DNA of 54,266 bases from contig JAGMDR010000071.1 in NCBI GenBank assembly GCA_023128595.1, positions 1 to 54,266 of the forward strand, written 5' to 3'. Shown here piece by piece: positions 7,837 through 15,480 of this stretch. The DNA comes from Planctomycetota bacterium (GTDB lineage: Bacteria; Planctomycetota; Phycisphaerae; Sedimentisphaerales; Anaerobacaceae). Under the pieces are notes generated by a model. That model was given only the letters and a program-made list of their open reading frames with translations, had not been told where the DNA came from and made no database searches. A program made the position numbers and the translations under genes. How positions within the stretch are numbered: position 1 is the first letter of the stretch; each line of letters opens with the position of its first letter.

Positions 7837-9654
7837 TTAGTCCAAATCGAATTGGCTGCGCCAATCGATGTCATGTTCCAGGGGCTTCTGGTCATTCTTA
7901 TCGAGGAGAAAGCTGCCCATAATCAGGTAATCCATATTTGTTCTCATAAAGCATTTGTAGGCGTCGTCGGGTGTGCAAACGATAGGCTCGCCGCGGACGT
8001 TAAACGACGTGTTTATAATCACAGGGCAGCCGTACTTCTCGTCAAACTTCGACAACATTTTGTGATACAGAGGGTTCGTTTGGCGATTTACAGTCTGGAC
8101 ACGGGCGGAGTAATCGACGTGGGTAACCGCGGGAATATCGGAACGGACGACGTGAAGCTTGTCCAGGCCAAAGAGTTTCTGCTCCTGGTCGCTCATCTGC
8201 CGGCGGATTCGGCTCTTCACCGGCGCCACGAGCAGCATATAGGGGCTTTCGGTCTCGATCTCGAAGAATTCGGAGGCCTTTTCCTGCAATACGGACGGCG
8301 CAAACGGGCGGAAGCTCTCCCTGAATTTTATCTTGAGGTTCATCAGCTCCTGCATTTCGGGCGAGCGTGCATCGCCGATAATAGAGCGTGACCCTAAGGC
8401 CCTGGGTCCAAATTCCATCGGCCCCTCGAACCAGCCGACAACTTTCTGCTCTGCGATCAGGTCGGCAATTTTTTCGGGAATTTCCTCCGCGCTCAGCCTG
8501 GTATAGGGTATGTCACTGCTTTTGAGGTAATCGAGAATATCATTATCCTTGAAGTCCGGTCCGAGGTATGAGCCTCGCTGGAAGTCTGTTTCGTTGTCGG
8601 CGAGTCTCTTATTTTCAAGATACTGATACCATGTGAATAATGCAGCCCCGAGCGCCCCGCCGGCATCGCCCGCGGCGGGCTGAATCCAGATATTCTCGAA
8701 AGGTCCCTCGCGCAGGATTCTGCCGTTGCCGACGCAATTCAAGGCGACGCCGCCGGCAAGGCAGAGGTTTTTCAGGCCGGTAACTTTGTGAATGTGCCGG
8801 GTCATACACAGCATGACTTCTTCGGTTACATCCTGCACGGAGCGGGCCAGGTCCATATCGCGCTGTCTCAGCAGGGATTCGCGCTTTCGGGGAGGACCAC
8901 CGAAGAGTTTATGGAACTTTCTGTTGGTCATAGTAAGACCGGCGCAATAATCGAAGTATTTCATATTGAGTTTGAATGAGCCGTCTTCCTTAACGTCTAT
9001 CAGCTCATTCAGAATCAGGTCCTTGTATTTGGGCCGGCCGTAAGGGGCCAATCCCATGACCTTGTATTCGCCGAAATTGACCCTGAATCCTGTGTAATAT
9101 GTAAAGGCCGAGTAGAGCAGGCCGAGGGAGTGCGGAAAGTGAATCTCGGCGAGAATAGCGATATTGTTGTCTTTACCGGTTCCGTAGCTGGCGGTGGTCC
9201 ACTCGCCGACGCCGTCTATCGTTAGAAAAGCGGCCTGTTCAAACGGCGAGGGGAAGAAGGCCGAGGCGGCGTGCGATTCGTGATGCTCCGGAAATATGAT
9301 CCGGCCGGTAAAGCCAAGCTCTTTGGAAATCAGATCTTTCATCCAGAGTTTCTGCTTTATCCAGAGGGGGATGGCCTTTATGAACGACCTGATTCCGAGC
9401 GGGGCAAAGGCAAGATACGTCTCGAGGATACGCTCGAATTTGATGAACGGCTTGTCGTAGAAAGCAACGTAGTCCAAATCGCCGGCCTGCAAGCCGGCGC
9501 TTCGCAGACAATAATTGACGGCGTTTTTGGGGAAGGAGAAATCGTGCTTTTTTCGCGTGAACCGCTCTTCCTGGGCGGCGCTGAGTATATTGCCGTCCCG
9601 GACCAAACAGGCAGCACTATCGTGATAAAATGCAGAAATACCCAATATATCCAT
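7837..9654 (-). CDS. NodU/CmcH-type carbamoyltransferase
   Basis: This 605-residue protein starts MDILGISAFYHDSAACLV, the N-terminal ASKHA/Kae1-like strand of the family. HHESHAASAFFPSPF, about residues 124-138, carries the conserved metal-binding histidines. FLTIDGVGEWTTASYG, about residues 143-158, is the phosphate loop. The C-terminal domain has GPRALGSRSIIGDARSPEM and later INTSFNVRGEPIVCTPDDA, both strongly conserved in NodU/CmcH. The family transfers a carbamoyl group from carbamoyl phosphate, via an adenylate, to a hydroxyl on a sugar or other metabolite. Here the acceptor is presumably a sugar of the surface glycan. Length is normal. The gene leads the SxtJ-DUF5989 trio and has a plausible promoter just upstream. 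Confidence 0.95.
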   Translation of the reverse strand: MDILGISAFYHDSAACLVRDGNILSAAQEERFTRKKHDFSFPKNAVNYCLRSAGLQAGDLDYVAFYDKPFIKFERILETYLAFAPLGIRSFIKAIPLWIKQKLWMKDLISKELGFTGRIIFPEHHESHAASAFFPSPFEQAAFLTIDGVGEWTTASYGTGKDNNIAILAEIHFPHSLGLLYSAFTYYTGFRVNFGEYKVMGLAPYGRPKYKDLILNELIDVKEDGSFKLNMKYFDYCAGLTMTNRKFHKLFGGPPRKRESLLRQRDMDLARSVQDVTEEVMLCMTRHIHKVTGLKNLCLAGGVALNCVGNGRILREGPFENIWIQPAAGDAGGALGAALFTWYQYLENKRLADNETDFQRGSYLGPDFKDNDILDYLKSSDIPYTRLSAEEIPEKIADLIAEQKVVGWFEGPMEFGPRALGSRSIIGDARSPEMQELMNLKIKFRESFRPFAPSVLQEKASEFFEIETESPYMLLVAPVKSRIRRQMSDQEQKLFGLDKLHVVRSDIPAVTHVDYSARVQTVNRQTNPLYHKMLSKFDEKYGCPVIINTSFNVRGEPIVCTPDDAYKCFMRTNMDYLIMGSFLLDKNDQKPLEHDIDWRSQFDLD

Positions 9655-9718
9655 ATACGGCTTTCCGACCGAAACAGACCTTCGGAGTTTGGGCGCACTG
9701 ATGAGGCCACCCGGCTAA

Positions 9719-9747
9719 AGTATATGCGATGCCATATCGCGCATCAA
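9719..9747 (-). promoter_or_regulatory. Candidate sigma-70-type promoter before the carbamoyltransferase
   Basis: Read on the minus strand there is TTGATG (9747-9742), a 17-base spacer, and TATACT (9724-9719). This lies about 65 bases before the carbamoyltransferase ATG, in the 139-base gap after the GT2 gene. The match is good but rests on sequence alone. Confidence 0.5.
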
Positions 9748-9793
9748 GCCAAAGTTGAATGGGATATCCTACACTATTTCATAAATAGCGCGA

Positions 9794-10624
9794 CTATGAA
9801 AAGAATTGATTTTGGTCGAGCGAATCATCGGCGAGGACGCTTTGGATTGCGGGAGAGGACATTGCTTTTCGCACATATCGACGATATTTTTTTACGGTTC
9901 TTGTTCGCAGGGCAAACTCCTGCGGGTTGACCACCTGAGTTGCGTGGGCGAGATGTATGACATATCGGTGCATCACAGAGGACGGCAGCTCGACCGTTTT
10001 GCAGCCGCGGTCAACCAGGTCGAAGTACAGCTTTTTTCCGCTGCCGAGGCCTTTTTCCTCCTCCGTAAGGAATGACAGATTTTCTTTGAGCAGGGTCTGC
10101 GTTCGGTAAAGACAGCATATCGTGCGGTTATAGTAGCGGTACTTGCCGGTTGGGTCCGGCTCTCGAAGAAGCTTTCGCTTGAATGTTCGCAGGTCGGTTG
10201 CCTTTTTGAGAAGGATGCGCCATTTTGCCTGCAGCTCGATTTTGCCTGAGCCGACACAGGCGATGTCTTCCTTTTGGCCGAAGTAGCCGACCAGGTCTGT
10301 CAGCCAGTTGTCCCGATGGACAAAAACGTCCGAGTGCATTGAGACGAAGAATTCGGTGCTGCAGCTCCGCAAGCCCAGCTCCAAAGCTGCACTGTGGGAA
10401 CGGCTGCCGCTCAGATCGTTTTTTGTCCGGCGCTCCAGCAGGCGAATCCATTTGAGGGATTTGAGGTATTCCAGAGACTCGTCCCGTGAATTGTTATCGA
10501 CGACGATGACCTCGTAGGGGTAATTTGTGAACCTGCGGATGCAGCGCAGACAAAGGCGGGTGAGGTCCAGTGTTCTGTAATTGGCTATACATATAGTCGC
10601 TTTGCCTTTGACGAGGTCTGACAT
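9794..10624 (-). CDS. Glycosyltransferase family 2
   Basis: This 276-residue GT-A enzyme reads from the ATG at 10624. ATICIANYRTLDLTRLCL opens the fold. YEVIVVDNNSRDESLEYL, about residues 39-56, is the nucleotide-binding segment. FVSMHSDVFVHRDNWLTDL, near residue 90, holds the metal-binding acidic residue in an H-S-D arrangement. The frame could start at 10711, but that would overlap rmlB, and the extension has no family similarity. With the chosen start the reading frames of rmlB and this gene are separated by 20 bases. It follows rmlB, so a deoxysugar made by the Rml enzymes may be its donor. That is inference from position. Confidence 0.85.
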   Translation of the reverse strand: MSDLVKGKATICIANYRTLDLTRLCLRCIRRFTNYPYEVIVVDNNSRDESLEYLKSLKWIRLLERRTKNDLSGSRSHSAALELGLRSCSTEFFVSMHSDVFVHRDNWLTDLVGYFGQKEDIACVGSGKIELQAKWRILLKKATDLRTFKRKLLREPDPTGKYRYYNRTICCLYRTQTLLKENLSFLTEEEKGLGSGKKLYFDLVDRGCKTVELPSSVMHRYVIHLAHATQVVNPQEFALRTRTVKKYRRYVRKAMSSPAIQSVLADDSLDQNQFFS

Positions 10625-10644
10625 TGACGAGGCTTTTCCTTTCG

Positions 10645-11658
10645 TTAACGGTCTTTGTACATCTGCTCGTAGTACTTCTGGTAGTCGCCGGAGACGACGC
10701 TGCCGAGCCAATCCTGGTTATTGATGTACCAATCTATCGTTCTATTGATACCTTCCTCGAAGCTCAGCGACGGCTGCCAGGCGAGGTCAGTAATTATCTT
10801 GTCGGCGTCAATAGCGTATCGCCTGTCGTGTCCGGGCCTGTCTTTGACGTGCTTTATCAATGATTTTGGCTTGTCCAGTCGCTTTAGTATCAGGTCGATG
10901 ACGTCCAGATTTGCCTTTTCGCTGCAGCCTCCGATGTTGTAGATTTCACCGGGCGGCGCTTTTTGGAGAACCCGCCATACAGCAGTGCAGTGGTCATAGA
11001 CGTAGAGCCAATCCCGCACGTAGAGGCCGTCGCCATAGACAGGCAGCTCCTTGTCGTTGAGGGCGTTGTTAATCATCAGGGGGATCAATTTCTCAGGGAA
11101 CTGATACGGGCCGTAGTTGTTGGAGCACCTGGTGATGTTGTATTTGACGCCCCAAGTATGGCCGAAGGCCTCGACCAGATGGTCGGCGGCGGCCTTGCTC
11201 GCTGAATAGGGCGAATTCGGGCTCAGCGGCGTTTGTTCGGTGAATTTCCCTTCGGGACCCAGCTCGCCATAAACTTCATCCGTGGAGACCTGGATGAAGC
11301 GCTCGAGGTCCTTGTCGCGAGCGGCCTCGAGCAGGGTCAGCGTGCCGGTCACATTGGTCTCTATGAATATCTTCGCCCCTGTAATAGAGCGATCCACGTG
11401 GCTTTCGGCAGCGAAATTGATGATCGTATCTATGCGGTGCTCGTCGATGATTTGTTCAACGAGCCGCCCATCGCAGATATCGCCCTTGATGAATTTGTGA
11501 TTGGAGTGGTCGAGGAAGCCGGCGAGGTTCTCAAGGTTGCCGGCGTAAGTTAGCTTGTCGAGATTGGCAATAAAGACCTCGGGATGCTCGGCAAGCACCA
11601 TTCGCACGAAGTTGCTTCCGATGAATCCTGCGCCGCCTGTGACGAGTATTCTACTCAT
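10645..11658 (-). CDS. rmlB: dTDP-glucose 4,6-dehydratase
   Basis: This 337-residue extended short-chain dehydrogenase converts dTDP-glucose to dTDP-4-keto-6-deoxyglucose. It starts MSRILVTGGAGFIGSNFVRMV with the G-x-x-G-x-x-G NAD site. STDEVYGELG, about residues 124-133, contributes the T-D-E catalytic triad typical of RmlB. PYSASKAAADHLVEAFGHTW, about residues 149-168, has the Y-x-x-x-K pair. RCSNNYGPYQFPEKLIPLMI is another family hallmark. The start codon overlaps the end of rmlD by four bases (ATGA). Length is normal. It forms an operon with rmlA and rmlD. Confidence 0.97.
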   Translation of the reverse strand: MSRILVTGGAGFIGSNFVRMVLAEHPEVFIANLDKLTYAGNLENLAGFLDHSNHKFIKGDICDGRLVEQIIDEHRIDTIINFAAESHVDRSITGAKIFIETNVTGTLTLLEAARDKDLERFIQVSTDEVYGELGPEGKFTEQTPLSPNSPYSASKAAADHLVEAFGHTWGVKYNITRCSNNYGPYQFPEKLIPLMINNALNDKELPVYGDGLYVRDWLYVYDHCTAVWRVLQKAPPGEIYNIGGCSEKANLDVIDLILKRLDKPKSLIKHVKDRPGHDRRYAIDADKIITDLAWQPSLSFEEGINRTIDWYINNQDWLGSVVSGDYQKYYEQMYKDR

Positions 11659-12497
11659 AAAAGCCTCAGAAAATGTTCCAATGGGACTTGCCAGGGCTCG
11701 ATGGGCTCGTCAAGCAGGGTCTTTATCTTGCTGCAATCAAACCTGCTGTTTAACGGCCTCCGGGCCGGGCTTCCAAAATCACTGGTTTTGCAAGGCAACA
11801 GGCTAACATCCATAGAGAGCTTGTCAAACATAAACTTCGCCATTTCATATCGGCTGACGAAGCCTTCGCTTGCGAAGTGAAACAGGCCCCGCGGCTTTTT
11901 TCGCAAGAGCAAGCAGAGGGCTTTGGCGACCTCGGTTGTGGCGGTCGGTGAGCCTATCTGGTCGTCAACGACCTTCATGGGTTGGCCGGATTTTGCACGC
12001 CGGGTGAGCTTTGTTGGAAAGTTGGTGCCGACAGAGCCGTAGGTCCACTCGACACGGACGATGCAGTGGGCACAATCGGTCTCGGCCAGGAGCCGCTCGC
12101 CCGCCAGTTTCGTTTTGCCGTATTCATTTATCGGGTTGGGAGCATCGGTCTCAACGTAAGGGCCATCCGAGCGGCCGTCGAATACGAAGTCGGTACTGAT
12201 GTGCAGGATCCATTTATCGGCCTGCTTTGCAAAGTCACCGAGCCGCCCTACCGCTGCCGCGTTGACCTGGTAAGCAAGCTCAGCTTCGCCCTCGGCGCCA
12301 TCTACATCGGTGTAGGCGGCGCAATTGACAATTATCTCAGCAGAGTCAACGGCTTGTTTTAATTGTTCGGGATTGGTTATGTCGAACTCCGGCAGGTCAA
12401 ATACGCCGACAGCCAAACCCTGCTGCTCGCACATTTTCGCCAAGTCCGTGCCGAGCATTCCCCTGCCGCCGAGAATTGCTATTGTTTCTTTGGTCAT
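11655..12497 (-). CDS. rmlD: dTDP-4-dehydrorhamnose reductase
   Basis: This 280-residue reductase is of the RmlD family. It has AILGGRGMLGTDLAKMCEQQG at the N-terminus (NADPH site) and IVNCAAYTDVDGAEGEAELA, near residues 56-75, the most diagnostic family segment. EYGKTKLAGERLL, about residues 128-140, holds the Y-x-x-x-K pair. The known reaction is reduction of dTDP-4-keto-rhamnose to dTDP-rhamnose. The gene overlaps both rmlA and rmlB by four bases. No rmlC epimerase is in the window, although it is needed for the standard rhamnose route and may lie elsewhere. Confidence 0.93.
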   Translation of the reverse strand: MTKETIAILGGRGMLGTDLAKMCEQQGLAVGVFDLPEFDITNPEQLKQAVDSAEIIVNCAAYTDVDGAEGEAELAYQVNAAAVGRLGDFAKQADKWILHISTDFVFDGRSDGPYVETDAPNPINEYGKTKLAGERLLAETDCAHCIVRVEWTYGSVGTNFPTKLTRRAKSGQPMKVVDDQIGSPTATTEVAKALCLLLRKKPRGLFHFASEGFVSRYEMAKFMFDKLSMDVSLLPCKTSDFGSPARRPLNSRFDCSKIKTLLDEPIEPWQVPLEHFLRLL

Positions 12498-13219
12498 TGC
12501 GGAGGCTCATTTGCAACGAGCTCATTAGCCCGATTGAGCGATTCGAACGTTCCAGCATCGGACCACCAGCCTTCGAGAACGTCATAAGCCAATTCGCCTC
12601 TGGCAATATAAGCTTCGTTGACGTGGGTAATTTCGAGCTCGCCGCGGGCTGATGGTCTGAGGGTGCGTATGATCTCGAAGACGGCGGCATCGTAGAAATA
12701 TATGCCCGTCACGGCGTAATCCGACTTTGGCTCTTCGGGTTTTTCCTCGATACCGATGACTTTGCCGCCGGCAAGCTCCGCGACGCCGAATCGCCGAGGG
12801 TCGGGCACCTGCTTTAGGAGGACTCTGGCGCCCTGTTCTTGGGCGATGAACTTGTCGGCATAGCTCTTGAGGCCGGCCTGAAAGATATTGTCGCCAAGGA
12901 TGACCGCCACCGGATGGGCCGCTGCGAAGTTCTCTGCCAGGGCCAGGGCCTGGGCGATGCCGCCGGCCTCGTCCTGGACTTTGTACGTGAACCGGCAGCC
13001 GAACCCTTTCCCTGAACCTAACAGGCTGACGACGTCGCCCATGTGCTCGACACCGGTAACGATGAGGACCTCCTCAATTCCGGCCGAAATAAGCTTTTCA
13101 ATGGGGTAATAGATCATCGGCTTTTGCCCGATGGGCAACAGATGCTTGTTTGTGACCTTGGTCAGCGGTAAAAGTCGCGAGCCCGTCCCGCCGGCAAGGA
13201 CAACGCCTCGTAAATCCAT
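12494..13219 (-). CDS. rmlA: Glucose-1-phosphate thymidylyltransferase, short form
   Basis: This 241-residue nucleotidyltransferase starts MDLRGVVLAGGTGSRLLPLT, the G-x-G-T/S-R-x-x-P-x-T signature. The activating lysine lies in NKHLLPIGQKPMIYYPIEKL. LGDNIFQ, near residue 111, carries the metal-binding aspartate. EEKPEEPKSDYAVTGIYFYD and GELEITHVNEAYI are also RmlA hallmarks. It makes dTDP-glucose from glucose-1-phosphate and dTTP, the first step of the deoxysugar route. It is shorter than the usual 290-residue bacterial RmlA and lacks the C-terminal extension, as in the short-form subgroup. AAGGAG sits just upstream of the ATG. It is first in the rml operon. Confidence 0.93.
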   Translation of the reverse strand: MDLRGVVLAGGTGSRLLPLTKVTNKHLLPIGQKPMIYYPIEKLISAGIEEVLIVTGVEHMGDVVSLLGSGKGFGCRFTYKVQDEAGGIAQALALAENFAAAHPVAVILGDNIFQAGLKSYADKFIAQEQGARVLLKQVPDPRRFGVAELAGGKVIGIEEKPEEPKSDYAVTGIYFYDAAVFEIIRTLRPSARGELEITHVNEAYIARGELAYDVLEGWWSDAGTFESLNRANELVANEPPQ

Positions 13220-13253
13220 AATCTTCTCCTTGCGAGCTTATTAGAATTGACGA

Positions 13254-13282
13254 ATTGTAAAGCCTGCCGGTGCCGCTGTCAA
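13254..13282 (-). promoter_or_regulatory. Candidate sigma-70 promoter for the rmlA-rmlD-rmlB operon
   Basis: On the minus strand TTGACA (13282-13277) is followed by a 17-base spacer and TACAAT (13259-13254), near-perfect consensus with optimal spacing. It lies 35 bases before the rmlA ATG, which itself has AAGGAG upstream. It sits in the 163-base gap after the SDR gene, so the glycan operon probably starts here. Confidence 0.7.
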
Positions 13283-13382
13283 CCTCAGATTGTGGGATAT
13301 TACCCTACAGGGCGGGATGTCCGGCTTGGGCCGGTAGCGGTAACGGGGCAAGGCAGTCGGTGAAAGTCTCACACTGCCACCT

Positions 13383-14162
13383 TTAGGTAATCGCCTTTGT
13401 TGCTCCGGTTGTGAAGCCGCCATCTACGAGGATTATCTGGCCGGTAATGTAGACCGAAGCGTCGGATGCGAGGAAGACGACCGCGCCGTCGAGGTCGTTC
13501 GGCTTACCCGGCCGGTTGAGGGGGATGCGGCCTGTGATGTAATTCACCCATTCCTTGTTCTCATAAAGGACCGCATTCTGGGCGGTTTTGAACCAGCCCG
13601 GGGCAAGGACGTTAGCCGTTATTCCATATTTGCCCCATTCGGCGGCCAGGCTTCGGGTCATTTGGAGGACGCCGCCGCGACTGGCCGTATAGGGAGCGAT
13701 TCCCTCCATGCCAAAGACGCACGTGCAGGAGCCGACGTTGATTATTCTGCCGTACCCGCGTTTTATCATCTCCTTGCCGACGGCCTTAGCGCAGAAGAAA
13801 CTGCCCTTGAGATTGGTGTTTAGCACGGTGTCCCAGTCCTGCCAGGAGAATTCGGTGACGGGGTTTCGGATGTTCAGGCCCGCGTTGTTAACGAGGATGT
13901 CGATTTTGCCGTATTCGGCCATGGCCGTTTGAACCATGCTCTCAATGTCGCTTTGCGAGAGCACGTCTAATTGAACGGGCAGGGCCTTTCTGCCCAAGGC
14001 CTCAATTTCTTCCTTAAACTCAGTCAGGCTCGATAGTTTCCGGCTTGTGATCACCAGATCCGCGCCGGCCCCGGCAAGTGCCCTACCGAAATACTGCCCC
14101 AGCCCCCTGCTCGTCCCCGTCACTATCGCTACTTTCCCGGTAAGATCAAATAAGTCCTGCAT
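13383..14162 (-). CDS. SDR family oxidoreductase with Arg in place of the catalytic Lys
   Basis: This 259-residue classical short-chain dehydrogenase reads from the ATG at 14162. GTSRGLG, about residues 16-22, is the NAD(P) site. NNAG is at about residues 92-95 and the catalytic serine is in INVGSCTC, near residue 145. The Y-x-x-x-K motif reads YTASR, residues 158-162, so the catalytic lysine is an arginine (codon CGC). The rest of the helix (GGVLQMTRSLAAEWG) is normal. The C-terminus has VFLASDASVYITGQIILVDGG. Closest known types are gluconate 5-dehydrogenase or 2-deoxygluconate 3-dehydrogenase. It follows a zinc alcohol dehydrogenase by 16 bases, suggesting a polyol or sugar-acid oxidation pair. 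A start at 14240 would overlap that gene. Confidence 0.88.
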   Translation of the reverse strand: MQDLFDLTGKVAIVTGTSRGLGQYFGRALAGAGADLVITSRKLSSLTEFKEEIEALGRKALPVQLDVLSQSDIESMVQTAMAEYGKIDILVNNAGLNIRNPVTEFSWQDWDTVLNTNLKGSFFCAKAVGKEMIKRGYGRIINVGSCTCVFGMEGIAPYTASRGGVLQMTRSLAAEWGKYGITANVLAPGWFKTAQNAVLYENKEWVNYITGRIPLNRPGKPNDLDGAVVFLASDASVYITGQIILVDGGFTTGATKAIT

Positions 14163-14178
14163 CTTGACCAACCTCAAC

Positions 14179-15210
14179 TTATGGCTCCAACACGATTTTG
14201 AGCAAATTCTCCTCGGCCTTGAGCAGGCGGTCGAAGGCACGAGGTCCCTGGCTTAACGGCAGAACCTCGCTGATTAACGGCTCGACGTCAATTTTGCCCG
14301 AAGCGACAAGGTCTATACAGTCGCCGAATTCGCCGCTGCTGGCGTAAGAACCGGTGAAGGTCAGCTCCCTTGCGACCAATTCCTGGGGATTGAACTCGGC
14401 CCGCGACTCCAAATTCCCAACGGCGACCACATACCCGCCTGTCTTTGTGATCGAGATTGCCTCCTGAAAAGTCCCGGCAAAACCGACTGCCTCAAACGTT
14501 ACATTCGCTCCCCTACCGTCCGTTTCCTTGAGAATCGCCTCTTTCAGGTCTGTCTTGGCGGGATTCACGACTTTGTCGGCCCCGAGCTTTTTTGCCACGC
14601 CCAGGCGAAATTCGTTGGTATCGCACGCAATGACCTTGGCAGGACCTCGAAGCCTGACGGCCTGGAGAATGAAAAGTCCTATTGTCCCGGCCCCTATGAC
14701 CGCGACCGTATCGTCGGGCGTTATGGGGGCCCTGCTCGCAGCGTGCACACCTATCGAGACCGGCTCGAGAAGGGCCGCCTGGACAAATGACACATTGTCC
14801 GGGATATTCGAGACAATCCACCACGGCACCGCGACATATTCGGCGAAAGCACCGTGCCTCTTGAAATCGCCCGTGGAAACACCAAGCACCTGCCGTTTTT
14901 CACAGCGATTGAATCGCCCTTCTCGGCACGGTGGGCACTGATTGCAATAAACCGTCGAATCGAAGCAAACCCTGTCGCCCTGCTCGAAATCTTTGACATT
15001 TCTCCCGAGCCCCTCAACGATCCCCGCAGCTTCGTGGCCCATAATCAGAGGCGGAATTCTCCTGCCCGTCTCGCCCGTCGAGCCATGGACGTCCGAGCCG
15101 CAAATCCCGCAGGCCTTGACGCCAACGAGCACCTCGTCGTCGCCCACGGCAGGGTCGGGGAAATCCGAATATTCAAAACTGTGTGGTCCGGTATAGATTA
15201 GCGCCTTCAA
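14179..15210 (-). CDS. Zinc-dependent alcohol/polyol dehydrogenase (MDR family)
   Basis: This 343-residue medium-chain dehydrogenase is of the sorbitol/L-idonate/threonine dehydrogenase type. Catalytic zinc ligands are C37 (in CGICGSD) and H59/E60 (in GHEAAG). The structural zinc lobe has four cysteines at 89, 92, 95 and 103. The cofactor site is AVIGAGTIGLFILQAV, around residue 170, followed by an acidic D (VIACDTNEF), which favours NAD over NADP. The likely role is oxidation of a polyol or sugar alcohol released by the divergent mannosidase cluster. The start appears to be a TTG at 15210 with GGAG eight bases upstream. The substrate cannot be given more closely. Confidence 0.9.
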   Translation of the reverse strand: MKALIYTGPHSFEYSDFPDPAVGDDEVLVGVKACGICGSDVHGSTGETGRRIPPLIMGHEAAGIVEGLGRNVKDFEQGDRVCFDSTVYCNQCPPCREGRFNRCEKRQVLGVSTGDFKRHGAFAEYVAVPWWIVSNIPDNVSFVQAALLEPVSIGVHAASRAPITPDDTVAVIGAGTIGLFILQAVRLRGPAKVIACDTNEFRLGVAKKLGADKVVNPAKTDLKEAILKETDGRGANVTFEAVGFAGTFQEAISITKTGGYVVAVGNLESRAEFNPQELVARELTFTGSYASSGEFGDCIDLVASGKIDVEPLISEVLPLSQGPRAFDRLLKAEENLLKIVLEP

Positions 15211-15340
15211 TCAAGTATCTCCATTAAACAGTGCGAATCGGCCTGATTATATTGCAGCATCCGCGGCCTGTCCACCTCTTTCGTCAGCAGCATACTGTGT
15301 TTCATTGGCCTCCGCGCCCACGGAAAGTAGGGAAAACTCA

Positions 15341-15370
15341 TTGGATTCGGGCACAAATTTCAGGTATTAT
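15341..15370 (+). promoter_or_regulatory. Weak candidate promoter before the GH38 gene
   Basis: TTGGAT (15341-15346), an 18-base spacer and TATTAT (15365-15370) lie about 110 bases before the GH38 ATG. They are in the 270-base divergent gap between the alcohol dehydrogenase and mannosidase genes. The match is moderate. No clear operator was seen in the gap. Confidence 0.35.
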
Positions 15371-15480
15371 CACAGTTTCGTTGCTCGGGCAGAGTTGCCC
15401 GGCAGAGGTGATTCCGGATAACCTCGTAAATGCGTACAGCCTGACTGTGAGAACGTTAAACAGAAGAAGGGGCAAACAAA

